64,000 nucleotides of DNA from Euptelea pleiosperma (Eukaryota; Streptophyta; Magnoliopsida; Ranunculales; Eupteleaceae). Shown here one piece after another: positions 1 to 11,668 of the stretch (positions are counted from its first letter, which is position 1; each line of letters starts with the position of its first letter). The position numbers were made by a program, and so were the translations under genes. The notes beneath the pieces are model-generated. The model was not told the DNA's origin. It worked only from the letters and a program-made list of their open reading frames with translations, and did not search any database. The stretch is from contig CM068553.1 of NCBI GenBank assembly GCA_035048495.1, positions 27,552,978 through 27,616,977 of the forward strand. The letters run 5' to 3'.

Positions 1-442
1 ATTGATTGTTTTGCCCTTAATTTCACCTTCAAAAACGTTGAAATTTTGGACTATAACAGTCCAAAAACGCACCTATTTGATCCATCAAAACCTCCTCAAA
101 CTCCATTCTTTCTTAGTATACTTATCCTCAGTATTTGAGGACTCTAAATCAATGGTTCAGATCTGAAACCTCATATCCTAGAACCTGAAAGTTTAAATCT
201 AAGAAAAGAGGGTTTGATAAAAAAAGACGCCTCAAGCTTTGTTAATGAAATTCGATTCAAAAACTCAACATTTAGGACCGAAAATTATAAAAAAAAAATC
301 ATCAATTAGAGATTTTAACTTCTAACAATAGAATTTACCAAAACCTCACAAAAATCTGAGATTTTAACAAGAATTTTTTTCACAAATTCTTATCCGAAAT
401 ATTTGGGTTTTTGAATGAAATTTCAGCAACAATTTTTTACGG
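1..442. other. AT-rich non-coding sequence
   Basis: No gene or known element is visible; the only ORF is a short low-complexity Phe/Lys/Arg-rich shadow. A 13-base stretch at 1-13 (ATTGATTGTTTTG) recurs at 1196-1208, on the other side of the foldback element at 443-1160. This may be chance in such AT-rich DNA. Confidence 0.4.
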
Positions 443-1160
443 AAAATTTCTAAAAAGAAAATAAACTTTAATCTATTTACAAAAAAGAATACAACTTTTC
501 GCAAATCCCAAAAAAGAAAACGAAACGCCCTTTCAAAGGGCGTTTCATTACGTGGCACATGTTTATGAAAAAACGCCTTTTAAAAGGGCGTTTGTCAGTA
601 AAAAACGCCATTTTAAAGGGCGTTTTTCAGTAATAGACGCTTTTTTTAAAAATGTCTGTCAGAAACGTCTATCAGACCTCTGACAACTGACAGACGTTAT
701 TTTAAAGGGCGTGTGTCAGTAGAAAACGCCCTTTTAAAGGGCGTTTTTTACTGACAAACGCCCTTTTAAAGGACGTTTTTTGATACCCAATTTTTACGTC
801 CATTTTGGCGTACCTAGAAGATGAATCAATGGCTGATTTTTGGTGAGGATGATCTCTACGATGAGGAGATCATCCTCACAAAAATTCAAATCATTCCGAT
901 ATTCGTAGATTGGTTTAGAAGTTAAGGAATTATGGGACGTTTTTTAAAATTTCTCAGGAATAAACGCCCTTTAAAAGGGCGTTTGTCAGACGTGTCAGCC
1001 ATCAGTCATTCTGACTTGACCGATTGGACTGACAGCAGACAAAACGCCCTTTTAAAGGGAGTTTCGTTTTCTTTTTTGGGATTTGCAAAAAGTTGTATTC
1101 TTTTTTGTAAATAAATTAAAGTTTGTTTTCTTTTGTGCAATTTTCCGAATTTTTTATACC
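443..1160. repeat. Foldback (inverted-repeat) element with internal palindromes
   Basis: The left arm (about 443-550) and right arm (about 1038-1160) are inverted copies over roughly 110 bases, sharing for example CAAATCCCAAAAAAGAAAAC read in opposite directions. Between and inside the arms, a near-perfect palindrome of the form ACGCCCTTTTAAAGGGCGT recurs at 523-545, 571-593, 603-625, 723-745, about 754-776, 962-984 and 1041-1063, with a degenerate copy near 692. CTGAC/GTCAG words often sit beside it. There is no coding capacity, so it is best described as a foldback/MITE-like element. Superfamily and target-site duplication could not be fixed. Confidence 0.7.
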
Positions 1161-2110
1161 AACAACAAATGAATTAACAAGGGTTTAAAAACAAAATTGA
1201 TTGTTTTGAGATTGAAATTAAATAAAATTTAAATCACCTACCTGAGGTAAAATTCCTCCCTTCTGTAGCTCTTTTGTTTTCTCTGTTCAAACGAAAGTTT
1301 TGTTTTTTTTTTTTTATATTAGTTTTATCTATATTAAATTCGGTTAATTCAGTCACCGAATCCACCATTTGAATAAGTGAATTCTCGGCCGTTCTACGGT
1401 GTACCACACATATACACTATTTCAATATTCATATATTTATTTTTAATTAATATTAATTATAATTTATAATTGCTTTATTTTCAATCGTCCGATCGAGACC
1501 TTATTGATCTCCAATTTCGGCATGCCTACAGTCTATGTTCATATTTTTCAATACTCTATCCATCTATACGGTTGAATATTTCAAAATATTATTCGAGTAA
1601 AATCTTAACTTTTTGACCCATTCTTGTGCGTTTTTCAAAATTTTGTAACTTTTTATAGAAAACTCAAATTTTAATATGCTCACAGTCTAAACTATGTTTC
1701 TCGATACTTTTGAGTCTATTGGTGAAGTCCGATTTCTCGTCAGACCTTTCTACGAAATTTTCAATTTTGTAACCAACACCTTATCTTTTACATTTTGATG
1801 ACTTTGACTAGAATCTCGGTCAAGTCAACACTTTTTGATCCGGAGACCTACCTTTACTACCTCGGGTCGTTACAGATTTCTCACCAACAGAATGTATTTC
1901 AGGTTCTCTTGGTGAGCTCGGATCTGACTTCGGTACGTTCGGATTGGTAGATGGTGGCCTCGGGTTGAAGAAAGACAGATTTGGATCCAGTGTCAGTCTA
2001 CTCGGGAAGAACATATCTTGACTTCAGAAGAAAGGTTTTTTACTTGACTTGTGCTTGTTGACTCGGCTGTTGCACGCATCTCGAAGGCATGTGGGTTTTT
2101 TCCATACATC
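1161..2110. other. Non-coding; probably LTR-derived
   Basis: No gene is seen. The stretch ends just before a PBS-like site at 2113, so part of it is probably the 5' LTR of the gypsy remnant that follows. A CGGGTCGTTACA string at about 1865-1876 looks like a gypsy LTR 3' end. I could not find the matching LTR start or a target duplication. Confidence 0.35.
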
Positions 2111-2112
2111 TT

Positions 2113-2131
2113 TTGGCGTCGTCCGTGGGAT
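2113..2131 (+). promoter_or_regulatory. PBS-like site of a Ty3/gypsy element
   Basis: TTGGCGTCGTCCGTGGGA resembles the TTGGCGCCGTCTGTGGGGA sequence that follows the 5' LTR of many plant Ty3/gypsy elements, with a few changes. Its position just upstream of gag-like coding sequence supports this. Confidence 0.5.
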
Positions 2132-2149
2132 ACGGGATTTGTTAACGCG

Positions 2150-3260
2150 CGCTCTCTTCTGAGCTATTGTCAGACAATCGGTAATCTCCGGATGGAATGG
2201 CTTCGCCGATTACGAGATCGAAGGAAACGGCCGTAAGGCCCGAGGCCAAAGAAGAAGGAGAAATAGTAAGCCCAGGATCCAGAAGATGATGGACAAGGTA
2301 TTATCAAAAATGCAAAAGATGAGAAAGGAGGTGAGAACAGAAAATTAAGACAACAACTTCTGGAGGAAACAAAGGAAAGACAGGAGCTTCTCGGGAATCG
2401 TGGGAACGATCTTGAGGAGGAGAACAATACCAGAGGAACAGGGACAGAGTTCCAACCGATGAAAGGAGGGACGTCGGGATAACTTGACTTGGGTGCGAGA
2501 GGCGAGCCGCGGCCGAGACGATCAGCCGCCAATTACCCGGGAAGATCCAGGAAATGAGCACACTAATTTGATCACCATTGAGAAAGTGACCAAGTTGATT
2601 CAACAAAACCGGGAGACAAGGTCAGATCCCGGAGGAAAAACGGAAGTAGGAGCAGCTCGAGAAGCATTAAGGGTGGTGAGAGCTTTGCCCTTTTCGGATG
2701 AGATATTGAGGTCTGAGATCCCGAAGAAATTTCTTCAAGGCACTAGGAGATGCATTCGCAACCACGTACGTCCACCAAAGGAAAAGGATGTTATATATCA
2801 CAACACTCCTTAACATAAAGCAAGCTCCCAAAGAAACACTTTGGGACTATATGACACGGTTTAGAAAGGAGGTCGCTTTGGATGACCAATTTGAAGAGAT
2901 GATCACTGTGGTGTTTGCACTGCAAGTCGGCGTGCTGGTGGGCTCTCGGGCACATGAAGCATTGGTAGTTCGCAACACCTCAAGGCTTGAGGACGCCTAC
3001 CTCGCTTTGGAGGAGCAGATCCAAGTAGAGGACTTTGTTAGATCTCGGACCGAGCCGATGAAAGTTCGATTCAATGAAGTTGGATCCTCTGTCGAGAAGA
3101 CATGAAGCAAAAGAGACCGATCTAGCATGAGAGATTGAGGAAGAGAGAGAAATTAGAGAAAGAAGAACAACGGATCGAGGGAATACACACCTCTGACCGA
3201 GAAGAGATCAGTAATCTTGAAGAAAATGCGGGGGGAGGCTTACTTCAACCACCCCTAAGA
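2150..3260 (+). pseudogene. Ty3/gypsy gag remnant
   Basis: Open stretches at 2484-2813 and 2788-3105 encode a decayed retrotransposon Gag. The first has an LPFSDEILRSEIPKKF segment, matching the region before the 'YDG..DP.DH' core of plant gypsy Gag. The second has IKQAPKETLWDYMTRFRKEV followed by a hydrophobic segment, the typical 'IKQ..ESLRDY..RF..E' motif of Retrotrans_gag (PF03732). After the stop at 3103 an EYTPL-like segment can still be read in a shifted frame. The two parts are in different frames and no zinc knuckle, protease or pol follows, so the element is truncated. Family assignment rests on motif recognition. Confidence 0.7.
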
Positions 3261-3299
3261 CGACCTATGCAGACCAACCTAACAGGCCTTACTCCATGT

Positions 3300-4680
3300 A
3301 ACGACTCGAAGTAGTAATAGGTCTATTCCTTCTACCTGTCCGAGCGGATCATCGAAAATCACCTCGTTGGACCCACTATTTGTTGTAAAAATCAACTACC
3401 GTATCCTATCATATTCAACCCATTTTGTTTTTCTATTTTTCATTTTCAAAACTCCCCTTGAACCAGCAACTTTGAGTGCTTGCATGGTGGGGTAATCATC
3501 AAGCTCTTGAACCTATTTTACTCTATGTTGATCATCTCATCAAGGGCTACGGTTTGACACCAAGAATCATCGGGATTTGGTGAAGAATGGTACATATTTC
3601 TTGTCTTCCTTCCCATATCTTCTTCCTTAATTATTTAATTTGTTTTGCTTCTTTGAAGTTTCTGGTTGTGGGAAGGGTTTCAAGGTGCTGACTGGCCATA
3701 AGAACCCTTCATTGGGCTTCATGGCAGCTTGTGGGTCGTCGTTGTTGATAAAAATAGAGAATAACGCCCATTAAATGTTGGGAAAAGATGAGGTTTCAGA
3801 TGAGAAAGGTGATGGGTTGATTTGGTGGACCAAAAACAGATTTCAGACGGTCATTAATGGTTGTGTTGAGGTCTGAAACGGAGTCCTTGTTTGGGAACAT
3901 TTTTTTTATACAAAATACAGAAACTTTTAGGTGTATTCAGGTATGAGAACAACCCATGTTAGGTATGTTAGGTTCGGTTATGGGTGAATAGATCTGGGCA
4001 TTAAGCCCAATAGTGTAGAGAATTATTTAGGCTACAAATTAGATGGTGGTTGGGACATTTCTATGCTGAAACACAGCAGTGTTCAGTCTAATTCTGCCAT
4101 GAAAAAACAAAGGCAATATGCCCATTTTTTTTAATCAAAACAAGGAGAAAATATAGAGGATGAGTTGGGCGATTTTGATAGGGCCATGGTGATAGAGTAG
4201 GGGTTGTTCATGGATGAGACTTGGGTGCCCCTGTTTTGGTTCAACAACAATCCTAACAAAGAAGATGAAGTAAAAATAAAAAATAAAAATAAAAAGAGAG
4301 ACAAAACAAAGTTTGCATGGGCTTTTAAAAGTAAAGCCCATGAATGTTTAAAGAAAGCCTATAGGTTGACCCATTTTGAAGTATAAAAAAATAAAAAAAT
4401 AAAAAAATAAAAAATTATTATAATTAGGTTGAATAGTATGTAGGTCCTTTTAGAGACGGGTTAAACATTATATGGTCAATAATTCTTATGAGTATGCCAC
4501 GTGTAAGGTGCACATGCATGTACATATAGAGTAATAACCAAAAGCGAATGAGAGAAAGTCATCTTGTACAAGTTAGGAAAAAAATTGGTCATTGCGATCA
4601 TTAAGATTAATTCAATCTTTTCACTAATTCTAGGGACATTTTGACTCATAACTTATCTTAAATTATTAACTAAGTATATT
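3300..4680. other. Non-coding, no recognisable feature
   Basis: I see no conserved ORF, RNA gene or clear repeat. Short ORFs at 4135-4386 on both strands are overlapping low-complexity shadows (Phe/Tyr- or Lys/Asn-rich). Confidence 0.4.
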
Positions 4681-4689
4681 TTATTATTT

Positions 4690-5560
4690 TATCACCTAGG
4701 GTCATTTAGTAATATTGACCAATTGACAGATTTAGACTCCAGTTGACTAGTGTTGATCTGGGTTAATTAAACATAATCTCAATCGACTAATTTGGACCCA
4801 GATTGAATAAACTTGACTAAAATGGATTAGGTTTGACCAGAATATGCAAATTGACCAGATTTGACTTAAGTTGACCAAACTAAGGTTTCTACATTTGGCT
4901 TAACATAGTCACATTGACTAGGGTAAACTATACTTAACTTCTTTTGAATAATTTTGATAAAATATGAGTAATAGTATATAAGTTAAAGTAACTACCTAAC
5001 ATGGTATGACTATTTTAACTAGTTTGCTTGGATGTTATATCAATTAGTTTTACCAGTTCGATTAGGCCAACCTATTGATTAGTTGACCGGTTGGACTTTG
5101 GACGACTATAATGGCTAGTCTAATCTATCTAATAGATTAACAAAAATTCTTATTTGACTAGTTTGACCAGGTTGGACTAGGCTAATTAGTTAACCAGTTT
5201 TGCTAGGTTTGACTATATTAATTAACTAGTTTAACTTGGATTGACTATAACGACTAGTCTAATCAATCTACTAAGTTGGCAAAGTTCTTAGTTGACTAAT
5301 TTGTTTAGGTTGGACCAAACTGATTAGTAACCAGTTTAACTAAGGTTGACTATGTTGATTAGTTGACTAATCGGATTAGGATGGAAATAAATGAATTAGT
5401 TAACCAGCGGACTAGCTGAATAGACTTGACCTACGTTGACCAGTTGCCTAGACTTGATTAGTGTTGTCTTAATGTTAATTAGTTGATCGAAATAAATCAT
5501 ATTTGACCTAAATTTGTGTCTTTAACATTGAGTAGGATTAAATAAGTTCCATTTAAGTTG
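4690..5560 (+). repeat. Degenerate TTGAC-rich repeat tract
   Basis: About 21 TTGAC words lie on the + strand and I see almost none as GTCAA, embedded in variants of 'GTTGACTAG' and 'TTGACCAG' with irregular spacing. The strand bias and shared flanks suggest a diverged tandem repeat rather than scattered sites. TTGAC(C/T) is also the core of the WRKY W-box, but there is no gene nearby to regulate. Confidence 0.6.
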
Positions 5561-5859
5561 ACCCTAGGGTTCCATTTTAAGTATTAGTTTTTGTTCATTT
5601 TAATAGGTTTATAGTGAACTTAGGGTTTAATCTTCTAATTTAGTTAAATTTGTTCATCTCTTTGTATTTTGTCATCAATCGAGAAGAAAAGAGAACTGCA
5701 CAAGGAGAAAAGCGTAGATTGAGATTTAAAGCACCCGAGCTATAGCTCATATAGCGATAGAGCAAGGCGCATTAGTAAGCCATTGTATGACCTTTTGGAA
5801 TAGCGTTATAAGGTGGGTGGTTAAGAGGCTCTCAATTCCCCAAGCCATTTACCACATAA

Positions 5860-6940
5860 GAATAGAAAAAAAGAAAAAAAAAAAGAGGAGAGAAGAGAAG
5901 AAGGATAGAAGAAAAGGAGGGGGTGGCCTACACCTCCTCTACCGCCTTGCACCGCCAGCCACTCCGCTTTCACCATTGCAGCACCTCTCTACCGCCTGCA
6001 ACTCAAAAAAGCTCCTCTCCCCTAGCCGCTTTGCAACCCCAGCCGTTCCTCTCCCCTTGCCGTTTTTAACCCAAGCCATCTTCATTGCTGGGGGTGGCCT
6101 CCATCACGATCTCCTAGCAGCAACACAGCCCGAAACAATGCACATCACACCTGCAAGTTCACAATGTGTTCAGCCAGCGTTCTCACTGTTGCACCACCGC
6201 CTACCTCTACATCGTCACCGGCGCAACCACCGCCAGCCATCACACGTAAAATGGTTCTGCCACGGTGAAGCCACACCATCCATTCCCCCCTTCATCACAT
6301 GGCGATCACACTCCTTGATCGAACCATGGTTGCCGCGTCCATATCGAAAGTAAACCGGCCAAATCAGTCTCCCCATGGCCTAACTTTCCTAGGCAAGAGA
6401 ATGGTGAGAATTCTCTCTCACTTTGTTTATCTCTCTACCACTTTCTCTCTCATCCTCTTGTTTTTCCTCTCTCTCTCTTACTTTAGCTCTTTTAGTTTCT
6501 CTCTCTCTCTCTAGTTCTCCTCTTAGTAATTTCTTTGATTTTTATAGTTTTTTTTATATTTCGTTGATTTATCAAACATTGTAGCAACTTGCTTTGATTA
6601 ATGAAATTAATAGTTTTAGATCTTCAATTGCTAGTTCGTAGATTACATGTCGTTTCTTTTATTTATGTTTATGGTTTGGATGGTTCTCTCTAAAAATATC
6701 AAAAATATGTTTTAATCCAATCTCTTCACCACTCTCACCTCTCCATCAATTTTCTGTAAAAATTCTTTCATTTTATGTTCTCTTTTGCGTTAACCCAACT
6801 AACCCCGAGTACGGATCAACATCCGACATACTTTCTACTATGCAAGAATGCTTAATTTTGCAGGATAATCGGATAAAAATTATAAATCTTGTTGATTCTA
6901 GGGTTTCCGTAACCAACGACGCAGAAAAACCCTACTTTAA
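5860..6940 (+). repeat. LTR-like segment of a decayed gypsy element (left copy)
   Basis: The 3' part (about 6400-6940) matches, in reverse complement, the segment at 13907-14340. Shared features are a CT/AG-rich stretch, a CCCGAGTACGGATCAACATC-type segment and GGTTTCCGTAACCAACGACG near the end. It is followed at once by a PBS-like site at 6942 and, 2 kb later, by an Athila/Tat-like gag in the same orientation, which fits a 5' LTR. The 188-codon ORF at 5787-6353 is Pro/His/Lys-rich low complexity and probably not a gene. The LTR start is not defined. Confidence 0.55.
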
Positions 6941-6941
6941 A

Positions 6942-6960
6942 TGGCGTCGTTGCTGCTCGG
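6942..6960 (+). promoter_or_regulatory. PBS-like site (tRNA-Asp type, degenerate)
   Basis: TGGCGTCGTTGCTGCTCGG resembles TGGCGCCGTTGCCGGGGA, the tRNA-Asp-type primer site of Athila/Tat gypsy elements. It directly follows the LTR-like end CCCTACTTTAA. Confidence 0.5.
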
Positions 6961-7172
6961 GTGTACGGGAGTGCGAAAATGAACGTAGATAATGGAATCA
7001 GGAAGTTGCTAAAAGCAAAAAGCTCAAACTTAGAAACTTTCCTTCATTTTTTTGTCTTTTTAGCAGTATTTTAACTACTATTTTTAATGCCTCGGAAGGC
7101 CGAGTGCAATTTGTATTAATTTAGGAATTTTACTGTTTTTCAAATAACTACTAGATCTTGTTCTAGGGTTTT

Positions 7173-7331
7173 TTAGAAATCCTAAATTAAGTGAAAAATA
7201 CAAAAAAAACAATCAAAACTTCAAAAAAATTAGGGTTTTCAATTCTTGCTATTTAGAAATCCTAGATTAAGTGAAAAATACAAAAAAAAAATCAAAAATT
7301 CAAAAAAATTAGGGTTTTCAATTATTGCTAT
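7173..7331. repeat. Tandem duplication, 80-bp unit
   Basis: Two adjacent copies (7173-7252 and 7253-7331) start with TTAGAAATCCTA, continue through AAGTGAAAAATACAAAAA, and end at TTAGGGTTTTCAATT.TTGCTA. They differ by a few substitutions and small indels. They lie in the untranslated leader of the gypsy remnant. Confidence 0.8.
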
Positions 7332-7339
7332 TTTTAGAT

Positions 7340-8920
7340 AGATTCTAGGATTTTCTAGTTTTTGGATAGTTTCCAGAAATAAAGGAGTCTCAAAATTAGA
7401 GTTTCCATTTGTAGGAAATTCCAATTTTAGAGACATTCTATTTATAGATATTCTCTAATTTTGGAAATCCTAAAATAGGAAATATTCTAATTCGAAAAGA
7501 TTTCCTTAATTTGAGAAATTTGCAAAATAGACGGGATTTCAAATCTTCACTTTATTTGGAAGGTTTCCTTATCTGAGAACGTTTGAAAAGAGAAAATTCC
7601 GACTCCCAATTCGGAAATTTTCATTTTTCAACTTTAAACCATAATTGGAAACAACTCTTATATCGGCTAAAACCAATGCGTGCTTCATGAAACCCTAATA
7701 GCCGGTCAAACCTTCCAAATACATATCCCACAACCCTAGACTCAATCTAACCAGTGAGTGCAGGAACACGATCCAAGAATGGGTAGGGAGCGAAAGCTCA
7801 AAGAGAAGGACTCGGGCCCAATCTCATTAGGATACCCCTCCTATTCCACGGAGGTGACCCTGTGGCGTGGCCCACGGATGTAAGTCTCTATCCTCACCTT
7901 GAGTGCGATACGGTGTTATTGGGTGCATCATTGCCACTTGTCTATTTGCTTTCGCATACATATTATTCGACTTGCGTGGCGTGGCTGTTAATAATTGAAC
8001 ATTAATCGAGCAGACCCAGTTCCTTCTAAAATTGGTGGGATTTCATCACCCACCTCATCATTCCAACTGCATTTGATTCCTAGGATCCATCTATAATAAA
8101 AAGAACCAAGAGCTAGAGCCAAAATAGATCGGTGTTCTAGGACACCCCTACACATAGTCTTTCCATCCATCCCAGGTTGAATAAGTCCATGAGTGCGGGT
8201 CCCTATTGTCTAACACACCCATAGATCCATACTACTCAAGTATACCGAGCTCGCCAGTGGCATCCCTGATTCTTTGATTGGTCTAATATTTATTGGGTTA
8301 GGAACACGCACCAACCCTAACTTAACCTGAGGGAACACTCTTCTTAAACACTTGACTAATCCGGTTAGTCTGGGACGTATTTAAGTCAGCCGTTGTGCCG
8401 CATCTCTGTCTAGCTTCGGATTATCTTGTTGTTGACTAGAGTTAGTACTAAAGGATTCGCTCTGAAGAGTGTAGCCTGGTGAGAACCCAAGAGCGACAAA
8501 GTTAGTCTGGTGGGTAACAAGCTAAATCATTGGTCCGCCCACTGTCATAATATACCTCAGCCCACCGACTAACAAGATAAATCCCTTAAAATATCCTGAT
8601 TGTTTTAGAAATAGGGTTATCATGTTTGCTCCTTGCGCATCATATAGTCTACTTCAGGTTATTGTTCTCCTCTTGCAACTTTTTGCCCAGTTTACGGCTT
8701 GCTTTTTCAAGCATATGCCCGTCTGGACCCAATCCAACCATCGATTGATTCGATTTGAGAGTCAGTCTAACGTTTTAGATTCTTCATCGGTATCTTCGCC
8801 TACTCTATCTCCTACCCTCCCTCATTTTCCAGAGAAACTACCTTCATAGAACTGGCGACTGAACGACCTCTCATTGAGATGTATGCGCCTATCTCTGCTA
8901 ACCCACCCACTTGTATTGTA
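7340..8920 (+). other. Presumed untranslated leader of the gypsy remnant
   Basis: No coding sequence is recognisable between the PBS-like site at 6942 and the gag at 8930. Long untranslated leaders are usual in Athila/Tat elements, so this stretch is best read as element interior. The ORF at 8622-8849 shows no known domain. Confidence 0.4.
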
Positions 8921-8929
8921 CTTTCATCC

Positions 8930-9560
8930 ACGATGGCTGTTCAATTCGAAATCTAACTGCAAATAGTACAAATGATGCCTACCTTTCATGGCCTTCCAAA
9001 AGATGACCCGTACCCTCATTTGAGGCAGTTTTTGAACATCTACACTCTCTTTAAACTTCAACACCTTGATGACGAGAATGTCAAATTGACGCTTTTTTCC
9101 TTTCTCTCTGAAAGATAGAGCCACTGATTGATTTTATTCTTTGCCCGAGAATTCGATTACCACATGGGACGAACTAGCTCGGAAGTTTGTATTCAAATTT
9201 TACCCCATGTCAAAGACGAACGAGATAAAGTAGATCATCCAAGACTTTCGACAAAAGTCGAATAAGAGATTCCATGAAGCATGGACAAGTTCCAGACACT
9301 CTCACTAAATGTTCCCATCATAATTTCGACAAGGAGAGTCTAGTCCACATGTTCTATATAGGACTTACTGATGAGTCCAGAACTCTGCTAGAATTGATGT
9401 GCCAACGCAGATTCATGCACAAGACTCCAACAGAAGCCTATATTTCTTAGGAGAACTAGGTGAAAACTCCCAGCACTAGAATACCAATTCTGTGTGCAGT
9501 AGTAACAATCCGGTCCAACGAACTTCTATGGGATGTGAGGCAAAGGGTGACCCTGAGCTA
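8930..9560 (+). pseudogene. Ty3/gypsy gag remnant (Athila/Tat-like)
   Basis: Read across frames, the + strand encodes the order of motifs of plant Athila/Tat Gag. It starts FHGLPKDDPYPHLRQFLNIY, then an LTLFSF segment, then ITTWDELARKF and YPMSKT, then a FR.KS...FHEAW stretch, then FYIGLTDESRTLLE and FM.KTPTEAY. Frames shift several times and there are in-frame stops, for example after the LSER near 9117. Family members run on into a zinc knuckle and protease; here homology stops at about 9560. It sits in the same orientation as, and 2 kb after, the LTR/PBS pair at 5860-6960, so these are probably one truncated element. Confidence 0.8.
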
Positions 9561-9569
9561 CAATCCCTA

Positions 9570-10555
9570 ATTCAGGAACTTACAAAAAAATACCCCATTT
9601 CACTCAAAATCGTCGATTCTCCTTCGTTTTTGAGCGGTTTCTTCCAAATTTGAGGGGAATTTCATTTTCCCCCCTACTATCATCCCCTAGAATCTCACCA
9701 AATGTTTCCCCTTCGTTTGAGAGATTTTTGATGCCCTTGATTCAGTTTTTACCTAAAAAATGTCCCATTTTCGTTTTTTCTTGGTGCATTCATGCACACT
9801 TCGCCTTAACCTCCCAAATTTGGAAGGGTGGGTCATTTTTACCTTCCTCACATTTCCCTCAAACATTTCGGGTTATCTCCCACTCGTTTGGGAGATCTCA
9901 CAAAACCTTGGTTCGGCCCTTTTGGGCATTTTTCTTATTTTTCGGGTCATTTTCGTCTTTTGTCTATCTTTATTGTTTTTATTACCTTGTTCTTGTTAAT
10001 CTTTGTTGTTTAGAGCCTTTGTCTTAGATTTATCGCAATTTTGGCAGAGCTTCTCCGCCTCAGAGCTTTGAAAATGATTTTTATGAAAATATTTTCTAAC
10101 TCCTCCTTATATACTCTTTTATTTTTCATTGGACGGTTCCACCCTTCACCTTCAATTGCCATTTCTGGTGGCCCAGGGCTGCCGTTTGCGGTCCCGTTTG
10201 TTCCTCTAGCCCGCTATTGCACGGCTCTTCATTGTTTTGCCCTCGGAGTGCCGCACCGTCTGGGCTTTCGGCTGATTTCTCTTTGTGCGTACCCTACTGG
10301 CAGAAGTTCAAATTTTTGGCTACGGATTATTTTTTGAACATCGTCACTTCCCACCTGTCCTGAACTTCTATACGGACACATGGAAACTGACGGTACTATC
10401 ACAACATTTTTCTACTGGATTTTATGCTCACTACACGCCTACGTGCTACAAGAACACTCGTTCAACATGGATTTTCATTACAACGAAATTGCATTACATT
10501 TCCTATGCTTTTGGCCCCTGCCTCTATGCGGGACACATTACATCGGCCTCTGGCC
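9570..10555. other. Non-coding, unassigned
   Basis: Pyrimidine-rich sequence with short overlapping ORFs in several frames (9650-10027, 10041-10635) that look like shadows. No domain is recognised. The stretch lies between a gypsy gag remnant and a minus-strand coding remnant and may belong to either. Confidence 0.3.
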
Positions 10556-10559
10556 CACC

Positions 10560-11345
10560 CCACCAGTCTAAGCCCTACAACAGCAGACTCCTCAGCCTTG
10601 CCATAGCCGGTTCCAGGCTGTTCAGTTGTTCATGAGTATCCAGCACCTCCAGCTCCTTTTGCTCTACCAGGGTGCCTAGTACGCTAACCGCACCCTTTGC
10701 TTGCTCTACTATCGAGGCCTTTTCAATCTCTTTCATGCGTCATCGGCCTCTCGGAGCTCCTCTTGCAGTGCTGCCAGCTTCCTCGATAGATCGGCCACCC
10801 GTGCTTTGGCCTCTCTCAGCCCCGTTGCCTGTGCACTCTCCTCTATAGCCGCTACCAACTGCTTTTGAAGCTTGGTCAAGGCCGCTTCATTCTTCTGCAA
10901 CCCCTCCAGGCCCTGGCATGGCTTTCCACGAGATGTTCACGGAGATATCCCACCCGAAATCCCGCTATCGTCAGTACTCGCATGGTGGCGACAATACTTT
11001 TCAGATCCTCTCCTCGTCGCTCAAAGGAGTGCTCGGCCACGAGCCTTATGACGCGGAGATACATCTCCCACATCATGTCAATGGCCTCTTCTCGGGATTG
11101 GCAGGCCTTGCCCACGACTTGATCATAGGACGAGCTTGAGGGTATTTCAGGTTGGCATCACTATAGGCCATTATGTACTTGGCCTCACCGGTGTGCTCCT
11201 CACTCACATCCAGCACCCTATCTAGATCCCAAAACCCTGCGCTGGTACATTTGCATGAAGGTCATGTCTTGGAGGACCATCGATTCCCCTGGGGTTCCGA
11301 TTGAACTTGCTCGCCTTTTCCTCGAAGACATGTTAAATTTCCTTT
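10560..11345 (-). pseudogene. Decayed minus-strand ORF with coiled coil, unknown (probably TE-derived)
   Basis: The minus strand shows coding character across several frames. A start MSSRKRRASSIGTPGES lies at about 11331, then KYIMAYSDANLKYPQ near 11150. An Arg-rich helical segment follows (ORF 10876-11115), then a strongly heptad-like stretch near 10745-10910 (TKLQKQLVAAIEESAQ ... LSRKLAALQEELREAD) ending in a stop. A shifted frame continues with another Glu/Lys-rich helix down to about 10560. Long coiled coils of this kind occur in the Gag-like proteins of some plant LTR elements, but I cannot name the family. At least two frameshifts make it a pseudogene. Confidence 0.45.
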
Positions 11346-11668
11346 GGATCGTTTTTGGGGAGGCTCTCTTGGTTGGTGTTTCCGTATGAGCCCCCTGTGG
11401 CGATTTATAGACTCCGGTTCTTCCCCCTATCTCATCTTTTGTACTTAGGCCCCTTTTTCTCATGTTTCGCCGAACGCATTTGGTGTACCACTTGGCTTGC
11501 ATCCGGCGAGGGCCTTTATGTTGATAGTGAAATGTGGATCGCAATGAAAATCACGACCAAGGGACGTGAAAGATGACTGTCAGAGTCAGAGTCAAAGTCA
11601 AACCACGTAGTAGTGGACCAACCAGAGCAAAGGACTAGGATATGATATTTTTTTGAGGAGATGCTCAT

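Noticed and set aside
4690..5560. A WRKY-controlled promoter
   Set aside because: No gene or TATA-driven ORF follows. The words sit in a degenerate repeat, so a regulatory role is not supported.
5787..6353. 188-codon ORF on the + strand
   Set aside because: It is a low-complexity Lys/Arg then Pro/His-rich frame inside an LTR-like repeat, with no domain and no conserved counterpart reading in the inverted copy.
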